Source: CAXXHQ01 sp963665265
GTDB lineage: Bacteria > Planctomycetota > Planctomycetia > Pirellulales > Thermoguttaceae
Assembly (NCBI GenBank): GCA_963665265.2
Contig: CAXXHQ010000001.1
Span: 682,001-746,000 of the forward strand
Length of the DNA: 64,000 bases
Reading direction: 5' to 3'
Part shown: in pieces, positions 53,214-62,453 of the stretch
How positions within the stretch are numbered: position 1 is the first letter of the stretch
Layout of the letters: each line of letters begins with the position of its first letter
The notes under the pieces: generated by a model
The model's database searches: none
Told to the model about the DNA's origin: nothing
What the model saw: the letters and a program-made list of their open reading frames with translations, nothing else
Made by a program: the position numbers and the translations under genes

Positions 53214-54171
53214 TGACGCGTCGAGCCGCCTCCAATTGCATTTTCGCGATCGCGCCCGCCATGGCTTTGTTTTCGGTTAGGAAATCGGAAATCGTCTTCC
53301 GCACGCCCTCATACGTCTTGCGTAGTTGCGTGAGATGACCGCTGATGACGCCGTCCTCTTCGGAAACGACTTGCGCCGTCTTCTTCAAGGAGCCGATCTC
53401 CGACCCGTAGAATTCTACATGTTTTTTCACGTCCGCCAAGGTTGATTCCAAAAGCTCCTTGTCGCGAACGCCCGATTCGATCCGATCGACGTACGCCGCA
53501 TCTTGCGTCCGATACCAATCGAAGAGGAAGGCGTAGTCGTTCAACGGACGATCTTCTTTCGGCTTGGCGGCTTCGGCCGGAGCCGCTTCTTCGACCCCGT
53601 TTTCCTCTTTATTCGCGGTTTTCGCGAAGGCGTCTTGCGTGTCTTGGGGCAATTGTTCGTACAAGACCCAGGGGCCTTTCGCTTCTTTCAAGCGTTTCAT
53701 GGCCGCGTCTGAAAGAGGATATGCCGTCTCGACCGTGACGTCTTTCGACCCTTTGGCCGCCTTCGTCACTTTAAAAACGCCGAGATAGGCGCCTCCCTCG
53801 TTCGCGTCCGCTTGGGTAAATGCGTAAACCGCTTGCTTTTCAGTTAGGCCATGCGTATCGGCGTCGAGCGTCAACTTGGCCGAAGGACTTTGACCGCGAA
53901 GGCTTACCGTAGCCGCGCAATCCTTCCACATTCTCGGACGATTGAACGTAATCCGTTCCAAATCGGCCTTCAATTGGCGAATGCCTGGCCCGGCGGGAGA
54001 GCCAGCGATCAGCTCTTGCTTTTCCTTCTCGGTTGCCGCGATCCGCTTTTCGCCCTTGTTCACCAACTCGCCCCAGTAGGAATATGTCTTCAATGTCCGC
54101 GAGGCCAGATAATAACCCGGCAACATCGCAACAATGATCAATCCGATGAGAACCTTATTCCAAATACTCAT
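53170..54171 (-). CDS. Membrane-anchored coiled-coil protein of unknown function
   Basis: The 333-residue product begins with a single membrane helix (KVLIGLIIVAMLPGYYLASR), then a charged helix (NKGEKRIAATEKEKQELIAG). A beta-rich middle (CAATVSLRGQSPSAKLTLDA; GGAYLGVFKVTKAAK) and an acidic, Ala-rich linker lead to a C-terminal helical bundle (VKKHVEFYGSEIGSLKKTAQ) predicted to form coiled coils. It lies upstream of and overlaps the rhomboid gene, so it may be a partner or regulator. No family is recognised with certainty; similar layouts occur in planctomycetes. The start at 54171 suits the helix position. Confidence 0.82.
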   Translation of the reverse strand: MSIWNKVLIGLIIVAMLPGYYLASRTLKTYSYWGELVNKGEKRIAATEKEKQELIAGSPAGPGIRQLKADLERITFNRPRMWKDCAATVSLRGQSPSAKLTLDADTHGLTEKQAVYAFTQADANEGGAYLGVFKVTKAAKGSKDVTVETAYPLSDAAMKRLKEAKGPWVLYEQLPQDTQDAFAKTANKEENGVEEAAPAEAAKPKEDRPLNDYAFLFDWYRTQDAAYVDRIESGVRDKELLESTLADVKKHVEFYGSEIGSLKKTAQVVSEEDGVISGHLTQLRKTYEGVRKTISDFLTENKAMAGAIAKMQLEAARRVNERTASVMAATEKE

Positions 54172-54579
54172 GTGCCTGAAACCGTCGTGGGCAAAAGCTG
54201 GGAAGAATTGCTTCGCAAACGCCGGAAATGACCGAGAAAGGTCATCTCCATAGGTTCGATGATATTCGGGCTAGATGGGGGCGTCAAGCAATATCCCAAG
54301 CCGCATATCTTCTTTCACCGTCGCAATTTAACGACTGCCGAAAAAGGCAAGAAAATCGTCGCTTTTCGCAGAAACCGAACAACCGGAACGGTCCAAACCG
54401 CTAAAAACCCGCTAATCCGGGTGGGACACCTACAACAAAAGCCCCCTCGTGCGTGTGCCGTCGGCGCCTTCATCGCCAATTTCGAGAAAAGGGACGAGCC
54501 GCGCCAAAACAAGAAAATCCGAAACGGCACGTAAAACGCGCCGCTTCGGATTAAAAATTGGCGTTGTAAATGTAGTCGC
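54172..54579. other. Intergenic region with terminator of the Ser-rich gene
   Basis: About 400 bases with no gene. Near its right end a stem AATCCGAA (54516-54523) and TTCGGATT (54545-54552), with an inner GGC/GCC pair, is followed leftward by TTTTCTT. This is a likely intrinsic terminator for the Ser-rich gene that ends at 54580. Confidence 0.65.
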
Positions 54580-55389
54580 TTAAGCCGCTGTGTCGAACAG
54601 CATGCCGGTAACGGCCGACGCATTTCCGCTCGTAGTTTTGTTCGGAGCGAACAGAGCCGCCAACAAAAGCTGCAACTGCTCATCCGCTGACGTCGTCGCG
54701 CTAGACGAGTCGCTTGAACTAGAAGTCGAACTGGACGAAGACGACGAGCTACTCGTCGAGTTCGTCGATGAAGTCGAGCTGGACGAGCTATCATCCGAAT
54801 CGCCGTCCGAGGAGGAGGATTGCGGAGGCGGAGGAGGCGGTGGCGGGCCTTGAACGCCGCTCGCGCCCGAACTGCCGCCAGCCGAGCCAAGCGAGCTGAG
54901 GTCCATCTGCGTCGAATCGCCGGAACCAGACGAACCGTTCATTGGCGGAGGAGGAGGCGGAGCGAACCCGCCTTGACTCTGAACTTCCGAAGCCAACGAT
55001 TCCTTGAACGTCGTCGGATCGAGTCCGTTCGCCTTCAACGTGTCGTCGATCGCGCTGCTGATCGTCGATTTCAGATCCGAAGTCGAACCCGATTGTTCGG
55101 CAGTCTGCAAAGCGTTCTGAATCGCCTTACGGAGTTGCTCTTCCAAACTCGTCGCGTCGGCCGTCGTGCTAGTTGTTCCCGACGTCGAAGAACTCGACAT
55201 CGCCTCGGCGATCAGCTCCGCGATTTGATCCGCGGCGCTCGTCGAAGTCGAGGACGAAGAAGTCGTCGCGCTGGTAGACGACGTCGAACTAGTCGATGTC
55301 GTACTACTCGCAGCGCTTTGCCGCGCGGCAAGCAGTTTATACAGTTCCAAGCTACTTGAGCTTGAACTGACGCCTGATACGCTAGACAT
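54580..55389 (-). CDS. Low-complexity Ser/Thr/Pro-rich protein
   Basis: ATG 55389 follows AGGAG and starts MSSVSGVSSSSSSLELYKLL. The 269 residues alternate long Ser/Thr runs with short helical segments (LEEQLRKAIQNALQTAEQSG; DLKSTISSAIDDTLKANGLD), then two poly-Pro tracts (six and eight Pro) and a 60-residue Ser-rich stretch, ending with LLLAALFAPNK. No signal peptide is evident. The Ser codons are mixed (TCG, TCC, AGC, AGT), so the runs are not simple triplet expansion. Proline tracts next to an EfpL-encoding genome suggest a translation burden. Function unknown; a flexible scaffold or secreted adhesive is possible. Confidence 0.75.
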   Translation of the reverse strand: MSSVSGVSSSSSSLELYKLLAARQSAASSTTSTSSTSSTSATTSSSSTSTSAADQIAELIAEAMSSSSTSGTTSTTADATSLEEQLRKAIQNALQTAEQSGSTSDLKSTISSAIDDTLKANGLDPTTFKESLASEVQSQGGFAPPPPPPMNGSSGSGDSTQMDLSSLGSAGGSSGASGVQGPPPPPPPPQSSSSDGDSDDSSSSSTSSTNSTSSSSSSSSSTSSSSDSSSATTSADEQLQLLLAALFAPNKTTSGNASAVTGMLFDTAA

Positions 55390-55646
55390 AATTGCGCTCC
55401 TGGGGGGAGAAGAAAACTCGCCCGTCCGCATCCTGCGGACGCGTTTTGCGGTTCTCACACTATTTATCACTATCGGCGTAATGATCTATGGATTATCATT
55501 TTCAATTTTACCGATTACACGGCCCAGATAACCTCTACTCAAGCAACAAGTTGCGCTAGATCACCAAGCCCATCGCCCCGAAAATATCAGAAAAATTTCC
55601 CAAAAAAGATTAATGCTAGCGTTCCCCAAAGACCTGCGTCGTCCCC

Positions 55647-56471
55647 CTACTTTACCAAAACATTCAAACTCCCGCTGCGGAATCCTTCCAAATCCAAAGC
55701 AACGAATTTGAAACCAATTTCTTTAAATCGCTCGGCAACCTCACGACGAAAATCCGCTTCGACGAAAAGGTTAAAAAACTTCGGGTCGCATTCGATCCGC
55801 GCCACGTCGCCCCGATGATAGCGAACCCGCAGCGGCGAAATCCCTTGCTCTCGCAAAATTCGCTCCGCTCGCTCAATCATCGCCAGCCGCTCGGTCGTCA
55901 CTTCTTCGCCGTAAGCGACTCTGCTGCTCAAACAAGGACTCGCCGGCTTGTTCCAAACAGGCAGGTCCCAATGTAACGCCAACGCCCGCAAGTCCTCTTT
56001 CGTCAACTCGCACTCGGCAAGCGGGCTTTCGACTCGCAGATCGCGAGCCGCCTGCATGCCAGGCCGATAGTCGTTCCGATCGTCGAAGTTGCTTCCGTCG
56101 ATCACATGTGCGACACCCAACTCTTTCGCACGATCAAACAAACGCGAAAAGAGATCGGTCTTGCAGTGGTAACAACGCATCGAATCGTTCGCCCGATATG
56201 CCGCCGATTCCAATTCGCCGGTTTGTAGTATTTCATGCCGAATGTCGATTTTCGCGGCTATTCTCTCACATTCCTCCCGCTCGGTCGCAGCCAAGCTCGC
56301 GCTCACTCCGGTCACCGCCGTCGCCTTGGCGCCCAACGCAACCTGCGCCGCCTTCGCCAAAACCGAGCTATCGAGCCCTCCTGAAAAAGCCACGACGCAC
56401 CCGCCGTAGCCCTTCAGAATTTCGAGCAATCGATCGCGTTTCGCGGCAAGTCCGGACGGTAGGTCGTTCAT
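55647..56471 (-). CDS. larE: LarE-type ATP-dependent sacrificial sulfur transferase
   Basis: LarE donates sulfur from its own cysteine in making the nickel-pincer cofactor of lactate racemase and related enzymes. From ATG 56471 (MNDLPSGLAAKRDRLLEILK) the protein has 274 residues: the PP-loop VVAFSGGLDSSVLAKAA, ANDSMRCYHCKTDLFSRLFD, VIDGSNFDDRNDYRPGMQA, and the sacrificial-Cys motif KPASPCLSSRVAYGEEVT. Only one Cys is at that site, as in self-consuming LarE. The frame is open further upstream but with no better start. larB, larC and the racemase larA are absent nearby. Its use may be for another nickel-pincer enzyme. Confidence 0.93.
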   Translation of the reverse strand: MNDLPSGLAAKRDRLLEILKGYGGCVVAFSGGLDSSVLAKAAQVALGAKATAVTGVSASLAATEREECERIAAKIDIRHEILQTGELESAAYRANDSMRCYHCKTDLFSRLFDRAKELGVAHVIDGSNFDDRNDYRPGMQAARDLRVESPLAECELTKEDLRALALHWDLPVWNKPASPCLSSRVAYGEEVTTERLAMIERAERILREQGISPLRVRYHRGDVARIECDPKFFNLFVEADFRREVAERFKEIGFKFVALDLEGFRSGSLNVLVK

Positions 56472-56845
56472 GAATGCGTTTTGGAAAAAAAGACGTCTCT
56501 CGAAATAAAAGGACGCGGCGCTCAAGAAATCAAAAGACTCTCCGCCGTTGCCGTGGTGATGCGCATTTGAGAGCCCGTAGTTAAGTAAATCGGGCAACCT
56601 GGACTTCGGGTTGTGTGATCTACGGCCGAACGAATCGGTCCGCAGCTATACACGCGGCCAAAGGCTTTAATTCAGGCGCCCAACGGGCTAATGAATATCG
56701 GCTCGACAAAATCTTGCATCCACATCACGCGCACGGAAGAGAGCCGCACTCATCTTATCGCCCCGCCGCCCCTGAAGCAAGCGACGGAGCGTAACCCGTT
56801 GAATGACAATTAGTTGCAAAATTATTCCGAGAACTCACATACAGA
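56472..56845. other. Intergenic region between rhaT and larE
   Basis: About 370 bases between two minus-strand genes. No gene or convincing hairpin with T tract is seen. TACACGCGGCCAAAGGC near 56648 has no obvious partner. Confidence 0.35.
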
Positions 56846-57934
56846 TCAGAGAGGCGGAGCGTAAGCCGCTGCTTTCTGTTCCTCAATCTGAATTTTGCTT
56901 CCCGCACCGATCGTCGCCATCGATCCGACGAGCAAGCCCAAGCCAAGAACCAGCAAGAAGATCGTCCGCGAACTGACTCCTTTCCATTCCTTCAAGGCGA
57001 CGGCCAACAACGTGCTAAACAGAATCTGACTCGACATCAACGCCGCCCAACCGGCGAAGGCCAAGGAGCCGATCTTCGCGTCGCCCACTTTGAAAAACGC
57101 GAATTGCGAATACCAAATCACGCCGGCCAAGCCCGCGAGAAGAAAATTCACGAACGCTTTTGAAGGAGCCGGCTTCAGATAGTCGCCAAACGTTCCGTTC
57201 TTTGCGTTCAACATCAAGCACCAGAGAAAGTTGACGAGGAAACCGCCCAAGAGGACCACGGCGATTACCGGGATGCCTTGCCACATCTCCGGAGTCGGCG
57301 GCGAGAGAGTCGCCAAGTTTCCTTGCAACTCTTTGCCCCCTTGCAATCCGAAATTCAATGCGGAGCTCATTAAGCCGGAGAAAATCGCCACGGCCACGCC
57401 CTTGCGGAAATTGAACTCGGCCACGCTCGCTTTTTTCTGTTCCTCAGACATTTCGCCTTCTTTCGACATCCCCGCCGCGCCGACGGCGATGATTCCGAGC
57501 AGCGAAACGCCGACGCCGGCCAGCGTTACTTGACCGGGGAGCGAATTAAACAAGGTTCCGAACGTGCCGTCGACCATCGGGGGAATCAAGGTGCCGGACG
57601 CCGCGCACAGTCCGCAGCCCAAGGCCAATCCTAAACCGACGCCGAGATAGCGAATCATTAGTCCCCAGGTCAAGCCGCCGAATCCCCACATCGCGCCGAA
57701 GATGAAGCACTTGAGCAACACCGGAGTCGGCGTCGCCTTCAACGCTTCGATGAAATTCGGCGCCACGGCGAAGGCGAACGCCCACGGCACGACCAAGAGC
57801 GCGGCGACGGAATAGACGAGCCAGTAGCTTTCCCAGGCCCAGCCGGTGATTTTCTTAAAAGGAAGGTAGAAGATCGCGCCCACGGCGCCGCCCAAAACGT
57901 ACAGAATCAACCCGATCATCGGCCCGGCGTCCAT
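56846..57934 (-). CDS. rhaT: L-rhamnose-proton symporter
   Basis: RhaT imports L-rhamnose with a proton across the inner membrane. The 362-residue protein has about ten membrane helices. Family-type stretches include YLPFKKITGWAWESYWLVYS, FGAMWGFGGLTWGLMIRYLG, GLALGCGLCAASGTLIPP and SSALNFGLQGGK. A short cytoplasmic loop (KEGEMSEEQKKASVAEFNFR) separates halves. The location directly downstream of rhaA on the same strand (about 145 bases) supports rhamnose as substrate. Confidence 0.96.
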   Translation of the reverse strand: MDAGPMIGLILYVLGGAVGAIFYLPFKKITGWAWESYWLVYSVAALLVVPWAFAFAVAPNFIEALKATPTPVLLKCFIFGAMWGFGGLTWGLMIRYLGVGLGLALGCGLCAASGTLIPPMVDGTFGTLFNSLPGQVTLAGVGVSLLGIIAVGAAGMSKEGEMSEEQKKASVAEFNFRKGVAVAIFSGLMSSALNFGLQGGKELQGNLATLSPPTPEMWQGIPVIAVVLLGGFLVNFLWCLMLNAKNGTFGDYLKPAPSKAFVNFLLAGLAGVIWYSQFAFFKVGDAKIGSLAFAGWAALMSSQILFSTLLAVALKEWKGVSSRTIFLLVLGLGLLVGSMATIGAGSKIQIEEQKAAAYAPPL

Positions 57935-58079
57935 ACTCGTCTCCGCATAGATAAGGATTCAAAACGAATTTCGAAATTCAGAAAAGCAAACCGCGAATGC
58001 GTCGCGCAAGGCGACGGAGAATCGCAAAAATCGACGCCGCCCTCGAAGGGGATTCGAAAGCGGCGCCGCAGTATTTTTT

Positions 58080-59348
58080 CTATCGCTTCGAGAGAATCTG
58101 CTCTTCGTAGCGCTTCACTTCCTGTATCCAAACGCCTCCGACCGGCGCGTTTTGCGTCAGGCAGTAGTAATCCCAAACGGCCGAGAACGGAAGCGCCTTC
58201 GCTTGCTCGGAGATCGCCAAGCGCTTCGTGAAATCGCCGGAAAGCTCGGCCTCGCGCATCCGATCGATCGGCTCGATCAACGCCAAGAGCAACGCTTGAA
58301 TCATCGCCCGCATGCCGATCGTCCAGCAAGCGATGCGATTGATGCTGGCGTCGAAGAAGTCCAACCCGATATGAACGCGGCTAAGGAATCCGCCGCGAAC
58401 GATCTCTTCGGCGATCGCGCGAAGATCGTCGTTCAAAATAACCACGTGATCGCTGTCCCAACGAATGCCGCGGCTCACATGCAACAGCAATTCATCGACG
58501 AAACAAAGCGTCGAGGAGATTTTATCGGCGATCGTCTCGGTCGGATGATAATGTCCGGCGTCGAGCGTCAAAAGCTTGTTATTCTTAACGGCGTAGCCCA
58601 TGTAAAATTCGTGCGAGCCGACGACGTAGCTCTCCGAGCCGATGCCGAATAGTTTGCTTTCGACGGCGTCGAGATTGAATTTCGAATCGATCGCCGGGGC
58701 GAAGGCCTCGTCCAACGAACGACGCAAAATCTCCCGCGGTCCGAGCCGGTCGATCGTAATGTCTTTCATTCCGTCAGGAATCCAAACGTTCGTCACGCAC
58801 GGCGTTCCCAAGGCCTTGCCCATCGCCTCGCCGATCTTGCGGCACGCGATCGCATGCTCAACCCAGAATTTACGAATGCCTTCGTCGCGGTGCGCGAGCG
58901 TGAAGCCCGACGCGGCGTGGGGATGCGAGAAGAACGTCGGATTAAAGTCCATGCCGAGACCGAGCGACGCGGCCCAATCGATCCAGCCTTTGAAATGGGC
59001 CGGCTCGATCTCGTTGCGATCGACTTTCTTGCCGCCGTTCTCCAAATAAATCGCATGCACGTTAAAGCGATGCTTGCCGGGAATCAGGCTAAAGGCCATC
59101 GCGGCGTCTTGTCGGAGTTCGTCGGGAGTTCGAGCGCGACCGGGATAATTTCCCGTCGTCAAAATTCCCCCGCCCGTCAAACCGGCCGAGTTCTCAAAAC
59201 CGCCGACGTCGTCGCCCTGCCAACAGTGCATAGAAATCGGAATCTCGCGAAGGCGCTTTAGCGCCGTCTCGACGTCAACGCCGCAAGCGGCGTAACGCTC
59301 TTTCGCCAATGAGTATGCCTGTTCTACAGAGGAAGAGGAAATGTGCAT
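58080..59348 (-). CDS. rhaA: L-rhamnose isomerase
   Basis: RhaA converts L-rhamnose to L-rhamnulose. The start at ATG 59348 (MHISSSSVEQAYSLAKERYA) gives 422 residues, close to the E. coli enzyme. Motifs: ISMHCWQGDDVGGFE near the N-terminus, GLGMDFNPTFFSHPHA, ACRKIGEAMGKALG, NVWIPDGMKD, LTLDAGHYHPTETIADKISS and SDHVVILNDDL, including His/Asp/Glu residues that bind the two metal ions. The upstream in-frame extension lacks a ribosome-binding site. It heads the rhaA-rhaT run, divergent from an AraC-type regulator. rhaB and rhaD are not in this window. Confidence 0.97.
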   Translation of the reverse strand: MHISSSSVEQAYSLAKERYAACGVDVETALKRLREIPISMHCWQGDDVGGFENSAGLTGGGILTTGNYPGRARTPDELRQDAAMAFSLIPGKHRFNVHAIYLENGGKKVDRNEIEPAHFKGWIDWAASLGLGMDFNPTFFSHPHAASGFTLAHRDEGIRKFWVEHAIACRKIGEAMGKALGTPCVTNVWIPDGMKDITIDRLGPREILRRSLDEAFAPAIDSKFNLDAVESKLFGIGSESYVVGSHEFYMGYAVKNNKLLTLDAGHYHPTETIADKISSTLCFVDELLLHVSRGIRWDSDHVVILNDDLRAIAEEIVRGGFLSRVHIGLDFFDASINRIACWTIGMRAMIQALLLALIEPIDRMREAELSGDFTKRLAISEQAKALPFSAVWDYYCLTQNAPVGGVWIQEVKRYEEQILSKR

Positions 59349-59714
59349 GATAAAAGCGTGCGCCTGGGGCGAAAAGATTATGAAATAGGAGAACGACAAC
59401 CGACGAGCGAAAACGGATCCCGCAACGTGCCGACCGCAAACTCATCCTACGCTAAACATATCCAAACTAATCCCCTATCGCAAGGTCGGCGATAGCAAAA
59501 GTGCGCACGCAGATGCGTTTTGTGCGCATTCAATTACCCACAAAAGCCGATATATATTTCCTTGCGAAAATCGCTCGAAAATATCTCGGTTTGAGATAGA
59601 AAACATGCATTATCGTTGGTACTATAACCTTTCTAACGCGATTACGACCAATTAAGTCATTCGTTTTTCGACATCCCTTTTTCGCTTTATTTTCCTCCGC
59701 TCCGGAGGTCCGCC
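59349..59714. promoter_or_regulatory. Divergent control region of rhaA and the AraC-type gene, with candidate operator
   Basis: This 366-base region must hold promoters in both directions. Two TGCGCA hexamers (59502-59507 and 59523-59528) start 21 bases apart, about two helical turns, within AAAGTGCGCACGCAGATGCG then TTTTGTGCGCATT. Direct half-sites at that spacing are what AraC/RhaS-type regulators use. That these are the sites is inference. A/T-rich stretches around 59560-59640 could hold a promoter. Confidence 0.4.
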
Positions 59715-60653
59715 ATGCCGATTTTGAACGAAGATTACTTCCGATATCTACCAATTAGCGATCGCGACGTGCAGTGGGATTTATACGTCTCGGGGACGGG
59801 ATTTTCGCATGTTCCCGCGCAAAGTCCCTACCCGAGAAGCGTACACCCTACGACCTATCACTTCGCTTGGTCCAACGGCCGCGTCCTGCCGGAATTTCAA
59901 GTCTTATACATTACCCGCGGCGAGGGCGAGTTTGAATCGGAGATCGCCGGCAAGTTAAAGATCACCGCCGGCAATGCAATTCTGTTGTTCCCCGGCGTGT
60001 GGCACCGCTATCGCCCCACTTTCGAAATCGGCTGGGACGAACACTGGATCAGCTTTAACGGCGGGTACGCCCAACGCCTCGTCGAACGCGGCTTCCTCTC
60101 GCCCGAAAAGCCGATTCTTCGCACCGGCATGGACGACAACATCCTTGAACCATACCGCCGCGTGTTAGCTAAGGTACGCGCCGAGCCGCCAGGATACCAA
60201 CAGATCATCGCGGCCCATACGATGGAAATCATCGCCGCTTCGCTCGCCGCCGAGCGCAACGCGCAGATTCCCGACCGATTCAACGTCATCGTCCGCGACG
60301 CCAAGCGCCTGCTTGAAGAACGAACCGAAGAGGTTATCGATATGCCCGAAGTCGCCGCCTCGTTCCATACGAGCTACGCGCACTTCCGCCGCGTCTTTAA
60401 AAAGCAGACAGGCCTTTCCCCGTATCAATACCACTTGCAGCTCCGCATTCACCGTGCGCGCGAATTGCTCCACGGGACCACGCTTTCGGTCAAGCAAATC
60501 TCGGCCCGGCTGAATTTCGAGAGTCCGTATCACTTCTCGAAGATATTCAAAAAGAAGTCCGGCCTCTCGCCCACCGAGTGGCGCCGCGGCGGGCTCTCCG
60601 GCAACGGCCACGACGAGGTCGCCGAAGAGAACGACGCCGCTTCGGAAGAGTAA
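59715..60653 (+). CDS. AraC-family transcription regulator, probably of rhamnose genes
   Basis: The 312-residue protein has an N-terminal cupin-like sugar-sensing half (FQVLYITRGEGEFESEIAGK, ITAGNAILLFPGVWHRYRP, GWDEHWISFNG). The C-terminal AraC/XylS DNA-binding domain (~200-295) has two helix-turn-helix parts: MPEVAASFHTSYAHFRRVFK and VKQISARLNFESPYHFSKIF, with KKSGLSPTEWR at its end. A polar acidic tail follows. It lies divergent from rhaA, so it probably activates rhaA-rhaT on binding rhamnose, a role inferred from position. CTCCGGAGG before the ATG at 59715 offers a GGAGG ribosome-binding site. Confidence 0.93.
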   Translation: MPILNEDYFRYLPISDRDVQWDLYVSGTGFSHVPAQSPYPRSVHPTTYHFAWSNGRVLPEFQVLYITRGEGEFESEIAGKLKITAGNAILLFPGVWHRYRPTFEIGWDEHWISFNGGYAQRLVERGFLSPEKPILRTGMDDNILEPYRRVLAKVRAEPPGYQQIIAAHTMEIIAASLAAERNAQIPDRFNVIVRDAKRLLEERTEEVIDMPEVAASFHTSYAHFRRVFKKQTGLSPYQYHLQLRIHRARELLHGTTLSVKQISARLNFESPYHFSKIFKKKSGLSPTEWRRGGLSGNGHDEVAEENDAASEE

Positions 60654-60709
60654 TAAAACGAGAAATCGCGCGGCGGGATAATCTCCCGCCCGCGTTTTTC
60701 CTTCTCAGT

Positions 60710-62212
60710 TTACTCTGCTTTCGGTGCGGCCTTCACAGGCTCCTTCAGCGCCTCGTTCATCACCGTGAAGATGTCAACGTTACCGATATACTCGCCCGAC
60801 ACGTCCCAAAACGCCGCCGCCGTCGCGTCTCTACCGCGAACTAGCTCTTTGAACTTCTCGGCGTCTTTACCGCGTGCATAGAGCGGAACGAGGCTGTTAC
60901 TGTGGTTGTCGCTGTAGTGCTTTACGCCCGGCATTTTTCCGGGGCCGTTATCGACTAGCGGCGGAAACGCCATTTTGTCGGCGTCCGGGCCCCATACGAA
61001 TCCGCATTCATGGTCCGCCGTCAGAATTAAAACCGTGTCTTCCCAATTGCTGTTCTTATCGACCCAGGCGACGACCGCCTCGACCGCGCGAAGGTAATCC
61101 ATCTGCTCCTCGATCATTCTTTCCGGCTGTTTTGAGTGATTGGCCCAATCGACCGCGCCCCCTTCGATCATCAAATAAAAGCCGTCCGGATTGCTCGACA
61201 AGCAGTTGATCGCCCCTTTCGCCATTGTCGCCAAGTCGGGCACGGTCGTTAGCAACGGTTTCTCGAACGGCACAAGCTGCCGAGGCTTCGTCCCAGGCAA
61301 AGGCGCTTCGCCGATCGCCCGTCCCTTCTGCAAAGATTGCCCGACTTGCGCCGTCCCCAATAGTTTTTTCACCCCAGGCCCCGCCGCCAACTTTTCAAAT
61401 TCCTCTTTGGTCTCGATCATCGTCCAACCGGCCGGATGCGACTCCTTCTTCAACGTTTCCCAGGTCTTTCTTCCCCCCACGTACTGAAAGTCGCTCCTCT
61501 TCAAGGGACGAGTAAGCGGCTTGCCATCGTCGTCGAAATCCGGGTGTCCCGCTCCCATAATCACGTCTAAATATGACGCGTCGAGCATCTCATTGGCGAT
61601 CTCCACATATTTATCGCGTTTTATCGAATGCGCGCCGCCAAAACCGGCCGGCGTTGCATGGCTCCAGGGCACCGTCGTGATCACCCCCACGGAACGGCCT
61701 CGCTTCTTCGCTATCTCCGGAATTGTCTCGCCGAGCATCGGCCGATCTTCGTTCGACCAGTTGATCGAATTGTTATACGTCTTTTTGCCCGTCGCCATCG
61801 CCGTGGCCGCCGCCGCCGAATCGGTATATGTCGAAGTCAACCATTTGTAACCGGCAAAAGGAAACAGTTCGTCTTCGACCGGCGTCTTATCCCATGCCTT
61901 CGCCTCAGAATAAATCACCGCCTCGTCCTGCTTCATTTTCTTCGTCGGGGCCTCCGAACGATTCAGCGGATAAGTCGCCACCGAGGTCTTGAGCCAACCT
62001 GCCCCGTCGTAGACCTGCTTCCCCACCTTCCCTTGATACATGCTCGTCGCCAGCCAGGTGTTATACCCCGCCCCGTCGGCGATCATAATGATCACGTTCT
62101 TGGCGGCATACGCGCGCTCGACGCACGATGGGAGGAAAACGGCGACCGCCGCCAAAACAACGAGTAACGCAGGTCGTCGGAACCGGAAAAAAACGCACAT
62201 AGGATGACTCAT
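60710..62212 (-). CDS. Alkaline phosphatase (PhoA type), secreted
   Basis: The 500-residue protein has an N-terminal signal (PALLVVLAAVAVFLPSCVER ... AYAAKN); the Cys at residue 30 could be a lipobox (LPSC), but cleavage after AYA is also possible. Catalytic features: Asp46 in IMIADGAGYN, nucleophile Ser132 in TYTDSAAAATAMATGKKT, SHATPAGFG, MIEGGAVDWANHSKQPE, and TADHECGFVWG plus a late HYSDNHSNSLVPLYA, supplying zinc and magnesium ligands. It releases phosphate from organic esters outside the cytoplasm. A second ATG at 62200 is possible. No phosphate-regulon genes are next to it. Confidence 0.94.
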   Translation of the reverse strand: MSHPMCVFFRFRRPALLVVLAAVAVFLPSCVERAYAAKNVIIMIADGAGYNTWLATSMYQGKVGKQVYDGAGWLKTSVATYPLNRSEAPTKKMKQDEAVIYSEAKAWDKTPVEDELFPFAGYKWLTSTYTDSAAAATAMATGKKTYNNSINWSNEDRPMLGETIPEIAKKRGRSVGVITTVPWSHATPAGFGGAHSIKRDKYVEIANEMLDASYLDVIMGAGHPDFDDDGKPLTRPLKRSDFQYVGGRKTWETLKKESHPAGWTMIETKEEFEKLAAGPGVKKLLGTAQVGQSLQKGRAIGEAPLPGTKPRQLVPFEKPLLTTVPDLATMAKGAINCLSSNPDGFYLMIEGGAVDWANHSKQPERMIEEQMDYLRAVEAVVAWVDKNSNWEDTVLILTADHECGFVWGPDADKMAFPPLVDNGPGKMPGVKHYSDNHSNSLVPLYARGKDAEKFKELVRGRDATAAAFWDVSGEYIGNVDIFTVMNEALKEPVKAAPKAE

Positions 62213-62453
62213 CGCGGAAAATGCCTTTCGGTGCTGCGCCCCGTTCTAATTCCGATTGTAGGGCGAAGTATTATTCCATATTGAGCGAAAGGTTAGAAAC
62301 TCGTAAGCCCCCTTCCGCACAAACTTCTCCAAACCGGCGACTGTTCTGAAAATCGTACGAATCGCGTAGGTCTTTCCCCCTTTTCGCACACCCCCCTATT
62401 GCGATACAATGCAACGACTTCCCGCAACGAACCAATTAATTCGGAAAAATCCC

